From Scolanthus callimorphus (Eukaryota; Cnidaria; Anthozoa; Actiniaria; Edwardsiidae): a stretch of 64,000 nucleotides of DNA. Within the stretch, counting starts at the first letter, position 1. Every line of letters begins with the position of its first letter. Location: the NCBI GenBank assembly GCA_033964015.1, contig CM066914.1:17315637-17379636 (forward strand). The letters are read 5' to 3'. Both the position numbers and the translations under genes were made by a program. Below are positions 56,656 through 64,000 of the stretch, piece after piece. A model generated the notes under the pieces. That model ran no database searches. It was not told where the DNA came from and was given only the letters and a program-made list of their open reading frames with translations.

Positions 56656-56943
56656 GGACTCCGTGAAGCAATACAACAGCACAGCAAAGAACAGAGTGAA
56701 ATTCATCTCAACCTCTTGGCCGATGCCTTGCGAGACTCGCAAGGAAAACAATCAGAAATCATTGAGTTATTCAAGAAAATGACTGAGGATGTGCAGAGAT
56801 TACAATACCAAGTATCGGAGCAAAGAGAAGCACTAGCAATGAGTAACCAGAATGCCCGAGCACTCCAGGGCAAGCTGAGCTTGGTCGAGAAAAACATTAG
56901 TGAACACAAGCGGGAGATCGCTGAAATCAAAGAACGTGTTCCG
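56656..56943 (+). CDS. TRAF3-like gene, exon 5 (coiled coil)
   Basis: Phase 0 at both ends. The 96 residues are almost all helical and charged (LREAIQQHSKEQSEIHLNLL ... EHKREIAEIKERVP), with heptad-like spacing. In TRAF proteins this region drives trimerisation. Confidence 0.92.
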
Positions 56944-57199
56944 GTGAGTAGCCAATGCTATAGTTAATGTCTCACATTTGCGTTTTTGTAATTGTAATGC
57001 CTAATGGTTGATTGCATTTTTCTGTGTACAATCTATGCCTACATTATCAGGAAACTGGGGGGCATAATTCAAATTCTTATTGTGTGAAATTTATCTCATG
57101 TTACAAAATGAGCGCGCACGGAGCTTTGAGGTAGTGCAATGCGTATTTGTAGAACGAATTTTGAAAAATTGTTGAAATTCCAGTCTCCTGTACAACCTC

Positions 57200-58143
57200 T
57201 TGTAGGTTCTCTCTTTTAGGTCCCAGAGTGTTTCCCTGGACAATCCGCTGTCGCACTCGGTCACACCTAGGAGTGGCATCCCTCAGGGAACAAAACTTGC
57301 GCCCCTCCCCTTCGCGGTGCTTGTATATAACTTAACTAGGCAATGGCATCTAAGGGCCAAGTGTGTGAATGACCTTGACAGTTGCGAAAGTCATCACTCG
57401 GATGTCAATAAGCATGTTACTGTGTGCGAAAATGAAGTTAGCAGTTTTGCCACGGAACACGGCATGCACTTAAATGGCTCTAAATCCAAGGACATGCCTT
57501 ATTGACTTCCTCAAGCATAAGCCTTTTCCTGTACCTCCCGTTTACATACGGCTCTGTGATAGAGCGCGTCTCAACCCATACAGTTCTTGGGGTGAATATA
57601 GCGTCTGATTTATCTTGGAACGACCACTGCGAATATATTGCCAAGCGCTTATGACATTGGGTCTGACAACTCGCGAGTTTGTACAGGTATACAGTGTACT
57701 CATCAGATTAATCATGGAGTACGCGTCCCCGGTGTGGTCTGGATTGCTTGAATACTTGAGCAACCTCGTCGAATCTGTGCAGAAGGAGGCGTTACGTATC
57801 ATTTTTCGATCGCTATCGTATCGTATTTTTCGATTGCTATCGTACGAGTGCCGCCCACTGGCTTGCGAACGATTCGTAGTGAATCTGAGGTCGTCATCCC
57901 CCTCCATGGCGAGTCTGCGCCCTGGACTGGCGCTTCCCACACATATAACACCAGGTCTGACGCAGCAAGGCAGTGTGCACCAGTTCATAAATTGCAGCGC
58001 ACAGACGGTTTCGTCACCCTGAACTAATCTTAACGCGTCTTATTCGTATTCCCATTCGTATGTTTACAGTGCTGACCCCTCTTGTAATTTAGCTGCTAAA
58101 TTGAAGCTACAAAAAGAGAGAATAAACATATATTATTATTATA
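57200..58143 (+). pseudogene. Degenerate non-LTR reverse transcriptase fragment
   Basis: Pieces in several frames: SGIPQGTKLAPLPFAVLV (RT motif B), NDLDSCESHHSDV, GMHLNGSKSKDM, then VYSVLIRLIMEYASPVWSGL and SNLVESVQKEALRIIFRSLS near the C-terminus. Stops and shifts are frequent. It ends in a TATTATTAT simple tail. It lies in the intron before the last TRAF exon, in the sense orientation. Confidence 0.85.
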
Positions 58144-58147
58144 ACCC

Positions 58148-58386
58148 AGGCTGTGGAAATTTGAAGCAACCCATGTGGAAAAGCCCTCATTCTGTTTTGG
58201 GACTGTGGAAATTCCACAGTTGCAAATGAATACCCTGTGGAGATTCTGGGGTAAAATGAATAGCCCTGTGGAAATTCCAGGGTCAAAATCAAACCCTGTG
58301 GAAATTCCAGGGTCAACACAGCGACCCCTGTGGAAATTCCAGGTTCCTCGATAGGGGGTAACGCGATAAGTATAGAACAGCCCAAT
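58148..58386 (-). mobile_element. TIR element with internal CCACAGGG repeats, copy 2
   Basis: An inverted relative of 9991-10309: CCCTGTGGAAATTCCAGGGT repeats about five times, then TTCCTCGATAGGGGGTAAC and GAACAGCCCAA at the right end. It lies in the same TRAF intron as the RT fragment. Confidence 0.7.
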
Positions 58387-58460
58387 CTCCTATTAGCCTC
58401 TTTGACGGTTGCTACTTTCGAGCGTTCTAAATTTTTGATTGAATTTTTCTTCTCCCTAAG

Positions 58461-59195
58461 GGACCGTGCCAGGCCAGTAGCAATGATCAAGTAACTTTTC
58501 AACTGCAAGAGTTAAGTACGGCCTTCCGAGAACAAGAGCGCAGACTAGTGTCTCTAGAAAGTGGAGCGGGACGAGGGGGGAGCCTCAGCGGACCCATGTC
58601 CGTGGGGGCCTCGCCCATGATCGCTATGGGGCGCCGCCAGGACCGTAGTGAGCACCAGTTGGCCTTACATGACATCCAGCTAGCCGAACATGATCTCAAG
58701 CTACAGATGCTAGAGGCCACATCCTATGACGGTACTTACATCTGGAAAATCGACGACTACTCGAGACGCTTCCAGGAGAGCTTATCCGGCAAGACCCCGT
58801 CCATCTACAGTCCGCCCTTCTACGTGGGGAGGTATGGGTACAAGGTGTGTTCCAGGGTGTATCCTAACGGGGACGGGATGGGCAAGGGCACGCATCTTTC
58901 GCTCTTCTTTGTCATCATGAAAGGCGAGTTCGATGCACTCCTACCGTGGCCGTTCCGTCAGAAAGTCACCTTCAAGCTGCTGGACCAGGATAGACAGCAT
59001 GATGTAGGGGACACCTTCCGGCCCGATCCTACCAGCACCAGCTTCAGGAGACCCACCTCTAACATGAACATCGCCAGCGGCTGCCCATTGTTTATTGCGC
59101 ACACGAATCTTCAAAGCGGGTCTTACATCAAGGATGACACCATGTTCATTAGGATTTCGGTGGACACGACTGGACTGCAGCTGACGGGTTTCTAA
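58461..59195 (+). CDS. TRAF3-like gene, last exon (coiled coil end and MATH/TRAF-C domain)
   Basis: TRAFs are cytosolic adaptors and RING E3 ligases that bind receptor tails and steer NF-kB and innate-immune signalling. Acceptor TTCTCCCTAAG, phase 0. The first 85 residues finish the coiled coil (HQLALHDIQLAEHDLKLQML) after a Gly/Ser-rich insert. The MATH domain then starts at SYDGTYIWKIDDYSRR and includes SRVYPNGDGMGKGTHLSLFF, ALLPWPFRQKVTFKL, NMNIASGCPLFIAH and IKDDTMFIRISVDT, ending GF-stop at 59195. The receptor-peptide contact residues of the R-x-Y-x-x-x-D pattern and the SGC turn are conserved. Closest by eye to TRAF3, then TRAF2/5. No frameshift was seen in any TRAF exon. Confidence 0.95.
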   Translation, partial: GPCQASSNDQVTFQLQELSTAFREQERRLVSLESGAGRGGSLSGPMSVGASPMIAMGRRQDRSEHQLALHDIQLAEHDLKLQMLEATSYDGTYIWKIDDYSRRFQESLSGKTPSIYSPPFYVGRYGYKVCSRVYPNGDGMGKGTHLSLFFVIMKGEFDALLPWPFRQKVTFKLLDQDRQHDVGDTFRPDPTSTSFRRPTSNMNIASGCPLFIAHTNLQSGSYIKDDTMFIRISVDTTGLQLTGF

Positions 59196-61860
59196 GATGC
59201 TGGCTCATTATCGCTATTATTAGCATTATTATTATCTGACCTGCCAGTGTTTTTACAAGGTATCGTAAATGCTCGCAGAATCGCCTTGAAGCTAATTGGA
59301 TTTTGAGAGTCGGAAGGGCGGGATCGATGCAAGATTATTCGAAAATCTGTTAAAATCTGTTGTTGTCTTGGTGATAACCTATTCCGAGAAACCATTTGCT
59401 TGAAAGTCAAAGATATGAGATTGTGGGAGGCGCTAGGCATTCGCGTATTTTACGATACTGTTTTTCTTCTTTGGCATGTTTTATTGATAGAGCACTTGAA
59501 AGCCAAGCCTTGACATGCGGAAAGATGCCATCCGGAAATACCACCTCGTGTCCTCTTCGCCGGAGCATGTTCCCAAGATGGCCAAGTGTCTATAAAAATT
59601 ATTATTTATGAAGTCCATTCAAGAAGGAAAGACCAAGCCGATGAGGCATGCACAGCTCGAGAGAAACCTGAAACAGCTGTAAGGTTGGCACAAACAGACG
59701 ATTATACGGGAAGGAATGACATTTATCAACGTTAATGAAGACCAATGAGGGTTTTTTTTTTTTACATCACAAGGCAATATGCCACGAAGTTTTGCACCAA
59801 CGTGAATCTCTTGGACACATCAGAAGGCGAGATACCACGATTACCAACTTAAACCAATCTTTGCCAAAACGCTTGGACCGGTCAAAACAGATGCCCATTT
59901 TCACAAGCTATTTTAGACGAGCACTACAGAATTTTTGCCCCCCTTCCCTTTCAATGTTGATATCAGTGAGATGAATTGTCTCGGCAAATAGTGAAGCCTG
60001 CTATCTGATCGTTTAAAATATGTACCAACATTGAGTGGGGGAGGGGAGGGGTAACAAAGTTTGAGGACAATCCCGGGATCACTAAACCGACGAGAAAATA
60101 CAGAGTTATCAAAAACGGTCCAAACCTTTTTGGCAAAGATTGCTGCTACTTTCTGTAGAAGTTTTATTGGGACTTTGAGAAGGCGAGTTGACTTAGTCAA
60201 GCTTTTCAACTTTTTGCCATTCTAAGAGGACGAGATGCCTTGATATTTGTAGGGCGGGGGCGCTAGATTTATGCTAATGTTTGAAAGCAATGTGTTAATG
60301 ATATAATGAATGAATGACTGTAGAGTGGCTCACCGTAAAACCGCAGCAAGAAAAAAGTTGATTGTGTTGATGTTTTGCCTTTTTATACGACTCGTTACCA
60401 AATCGCTTGTGACTTCATGTGTTTCCATTGATGGCTAGCACTATAAGGAAGTCATTTGTTGAAAACTCACACCAGCAAGGGCACGTACAGGCAAAAGACC
60501 ACATCACATTTATTAATAAGAAATAAGAATTCCTCTTTTTCCTAAAACGATTTGCCACACCTCTACTTTTTATTTCATAAGATTATAGTTTTCCGCCACG
60601 AAACACGTTTCTAGCGGGATTCTATATCACGTTTTTGAGCTAAGGTAATAAGGACATCCACCGCGAGGATGCGAATGGCCTTTATTACTGTATGGGTTGC
60701 TACGCGACCGCGAAATTCAATGTGGCGATGGACAGTCAAATGACGTTGGTTGCTGGAGGCTTCTACAGTGGACATTGTTGCAATACACCAACATAGTTGC
60801 AATTTATCCTGTTTCCTACCCTGATTTCTTTCTCAATCCAAGAAAAATCGCCCATCGTAAACTTTCCGGGACGCGCCGCTATAAACAATTCGATCAGCTT
60901 CCCTGTAATTCAGTACAAGTTCCTCTTGACTGCGAGAGGGACGCGCGAGTATAGAGCTTCAGAATGTATATTTATTTACAAAATGATAATTTACGAGGCT
61001 TTTGGTCATTTACGAGGCTTTTAAAACAAGCACATGAAAAGCAAACTGGTATCTCTCATTTTTATATCTTCTCTTTTTCCTCTCGCCTATTTCTTTAGGT
61101 TTCGCTGTCTGTCTTCTGGTCTTACTCCTGTAACCACTGAATAACCCAGCTGAGAGTTGCACCCAGTCGCTGCACTAGCTCTGGTACACCACTGGATGTT
61201 TATTTTACTGCGGTATTGTCTTTCTACGCAATTAGACCTCCTAAAACGTTTATGTTCGCGCATTTTATTTGCTACTTTACTTTTTAGCAGCTTTGTACAG
61301 ACCGTGTAAAAATTATGGAAGGGAAGGTAGCAAATGAGAAACAACTGTAGCCGAATACAATTTTCAAAGGAAAAAATCACCAAATGTTATTGCCGCTTTG
61401 GCTACATGATTAGTTCACTATGGCTTGTTTGACGCCAAAAAATAAACAAAGCCATTTCAGTGTTTTCAAAAGCACAGCGTATAAAATCGAAGAAAAGTCC
61501 AGTTTCGAATTCTCAGTCATGCTCAATCGCTGAATAGCATCAACGGCGCATAAAAACAGTTAAGTACGAACCGACGAGGACTTATGAAGCTTGAATTAAG
61601 ACAAAATTCGCAACTATCTCGGCTTCAAATTGAGGCTCCTACTGTGTTTATGCATCGTGAATGCCTATACTAATTAGTGGTAGAGTAGATCTCGAAAACG
61701 TACTCTTGGTCGCAATTTTGTTTTCTTTTCCTCGGCCAAAGGGTCTGAGACGAAATTTAAAAACCACAGGCAGCCCGTTGCAGATACGTGAACCTGCGCG
61801 AGAAAACTGAATCACAATTACAGTCAAGACGGGTTAGGTGTGATCCTCTAGAGTCGATAA
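59196..61860. other. TRAF 3' flank and gene-free stretch
   Basis: No canonical AATAAA was found soon after the TRAF stop. 60675-60745 resembles the inner palindrome of 39552-40605 (GGTTGCTACGCGACCGCGAA). No further gene was recognised. Confidence 0.4.
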
Positions 61861-61864
61861 TTTG

Positions 61865-62262
61865 ATTCATAATGGGTAGTTTGCAGGTGTTGCGTTACAT
61901 TTTGAATCTTGATCCTAACAAAATGAAAATACCATATTTGAAAAGAGCTTGCCGAAATTAGAAAAAGCCGAAAATTTGAGTTGATTTGGATAAATATTAG
62001 CAAAGTTATTGGCGCCCTAAGTAGGCTGTTTCTCTATGTCTTGGTGCCGGTGGGCAACTGTTGCCCACCACCATTAAACCTATAGGAAAACAACCAACTT
62101 CTGACGCTCATAACTTCTGTGTTATTTGTCGAAATCACCTCAAATTTGAGGATGTAACACATTTCGATGAGCTCTTTTCAAATATGGTGTTTTTATTTTG
62201 CTAGGATCAAAATTCAAAATGTAACGCAACACCTGCAAACTCCCCATTCAATACAAATTCAG
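61865..62262. mobile_element. TIR element with about 85-bp arms
   Basis: AGTTTGCAGGTGTTGCGTTA at the left is mirrored by TAACGCAACACCTGCAAACT at the right, and the match continues inward to ACCATATTTGAAAAGAGCT / AGCTCTTTTCAAATATGGT. The centre has a GGTGGGCAACTGTTGCCCACC palindrome. Target duplication unclear. Confidence 0.7.
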
Positions 62263-63890
62263 TATTTAACGATCAAGAGCATGAGAGCGTAAATGAACAT
62301 CGTGAATGTCTAAACCATTTTATACTATACCACCACCGAAACATCATCGCATTTCTCAAAATGAGTATCGCCAAACGTGATGAGTCATAGACCAATTCAC
62401 CGATCCCGTATTCATTGTTATACCCCTAATTACTGTTGCTACGTCGGACAAGCCAAATTTTATCTTTGGCATACAGCGCGAAAAAGACACCGATTGCAGG
62501 GAGGTGTTAGAAGTTGTTGCACGCAATTTGGATTTTATATTTTTATCTTGAAAAGCTGAATAATTATTGAAAAATCTTCGATATTCAAGTTTGTTGCTCG
62601 GACGTTTTGAATTCCGCAGGGAAAACTTCCTATTGTTTGCTATGAGTGGGCGGAGCTATCGTCAAAATAGGGATCGGTCTATCCGGATCAGCTGCGGAGT
62701 ACCCAAGCGGGTAGCTTCCGGATCAGCTGTCTTTACCAAGGGGATCAACGTGGGCCGTTCTGCTTCTGAGCAGGCGGCGACCGTTACCTCTCTGGCGCAA
62801 ATTGGGTCCCTATCTGGGGTGTTTTGACCTGCTCCCTTAGTTTCCGCGGCGAAGGCTAACCAGCTATGTTGTTTTGCATTTCTTTCGTATGCCTTGGAGG
62901 CTTGCAGTTGGTTAAATGCAAGTCTCTATTCAATCAAGCACGTCTTTAAGCCCATCAAGCCCGGGAATTGGCTCCACATAAACTTACTTTTTACATGGGG
63001 GTTTGGGTACCATATGTCAACAAATTTTGACAGCTGGCTCAAAGGGGCTTCGCACACTTAGATTCGTCCACCATGGAAACCGTGAAAACACATGTGCATT
63101 TGCCCGTCGGTAGTTATCAAAATAATCCCCCAGATTAATAGAAAAAACCCTTTCCAGTGTTAGACAAATGCAATTCTAGGTTGTTTTACCTGTTATCAAA
63201 AGGATGGAATTGAATTGCGATTTGAGCTATTTTCTTGTCAGAGAAGTGGCCAGCAAGCGTGCGAGAGCCCCCTAAAGATGAAAAATGCCTAGCTATGCCC
63301 GTCAATTTTATGGGAAAATGTATTTCTAAGAAAAATGCACTTCTCTGATGCTAATGGGAGGTCCTAATATAGGATATTTTAACTTAATACTTTTGCTCAT
63401 ACTAAGCAAGCATCAAGCACGTGAACGGGATTACAAATTCAGGGTAAACCTGATAAAAGTTCGAATTCGTAAAATTTACTTTTAACTAAAGTATACAGGT
63501 TCTGAGCCAATCCTGCAAGCCAATTTGAACCACTAAGCTAATGTTAACATATCTTTACTCCTTCACCATAGTGCAGAGGCCGGGTCAAGAATTTAAGGAA
63601 TTCCCAGTTATGGAATTGAAAAGAAAATTGTCACGATGTTAAAGCGGTGAATATATGGAAATCTTTGGTCATGATGATCGGGGAGACATCCACGCCTATT
63701 TCGGAAAAAGTTCCACCGTCACAACTGTCTGTTGTAGACCGCGGTGTATCATGGGAAGACTAAGAAGAACGAAATTCTCGTGTTAACCCAGTAGAACATT
63801 TATTGCGAGCGATGTATTGTAGAATCATTTGGCATAAGCAGGGTGATAATTAAGCAATAAAAGTACTTTCCGCGTGCTCTCTGCTTTCTT
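62263..63890. other. Gene-free stretch, no recognised feature
   Basis: No gene or RNA was recognised. 63720-63800 (CTAAGAAGAACGAAATTCTC) resembles 29478-29540, a dispersed repeat. Confidence 0.35.
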
Positions 63891-63892
63891 AT

Positions 63893-63990
63893 AAACACGA
63901 GGGGGATGTTGGGAGAACTGATCAAAACTTGAAAGGAACGAGCTGAAGGCAAGTTTTATCAGTTCGACCAACATTCCCCGAGTGTTTGAA
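63893..63990. repeat. Short hairpin, GGGGGATGTTGG arms
   Basis: GGGGGATGTTGGGAGAACTG and CAGTTCGACCAACATTCCCC face each other across a loop of about 30 bases. Confidence 0.65.
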
Positions 63991-64000
63991 AGAAACCGGA

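Overview
This is a 64-kb stretch of an animal nuclear genome. It has interrupted genes with GT-AG introns, class A GPCR, TRAF and ferroportin families, non-LTR retrotransposons, and a dense load of small palindromic DNA transposons. Base composition, compact introns and the abundance of G-run-bearing palindromes fit a marine invertebrate. An anthozoan cnidarian (sea anemone or coral) is my best guess, by inference only; no rRNA, tRNA or mitochondrial marker is present to fix the species.

Three host genes are well supported. (1) Ferroportin (SLC40A1 family), minus strand, 6348-9546: three exons with good splice sites cover most of the iron exporter, but the conserved reading is broken by four single-base frameshifts and the N-terminal exon was not found. 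(2) An intact single-exon rhodopsin-like GPCR, plus strand, 34926-36116. (3) A TRAF3/TRAF2-like E3 ligase adaptor, plus strand, 48122-59195: RING, TRAF zinc fingers, coiled coil and MATH domain. The TRAF gene has two candidate first exons. Each encodes the first six zinc ligands of a RING finger, and both end in the same splice phase, so either can join the shared exon that supplies the last two ligands.

The rest is mostly transposon-derived. A CR1/L2-type retrotransposon fragment (43908-45766) keeps nearly the whole reverse transcriptase apart from one frameshift; two older RT fragments lie at 30700-31065 and 57200-58143. Many terminal-inverted-repeat (TIR) elements can be delimited by target-site duplications: a family with perfect 8-bp duplications (hAT-like), several families with TAA/TTA duplications (PIF/Harbinger-like), a TA-flanked Tc1/mariner-like hairpin, and a 6.2-kb CACTG element (10376-16568) packed with subterminal tandem repeats and a dimeric satellite. 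A 1.25-kb near-perfect palindrome (51681-52933) in the first TRAF intron carries paired YY1-like motifs and a start codon followed directly by a splice donor in each arm.

Layout: 1-6.0 kb intergenic with small MITEs; 6.0-9.6 kb ferroportin; 10-16.6 kb CACTG element; 17-34.9 kb gene-poor repeats; 34.9-36.1 kb GPCR; 37.2-41.0 kb nested transposons; 41.2-47.8 kb repeats and the CR1 element; 47.8-59.2 kb TRAF gene; 59.2-64 kb intergenic with foldback repeats. The host genes show no operon-like relation to one another.
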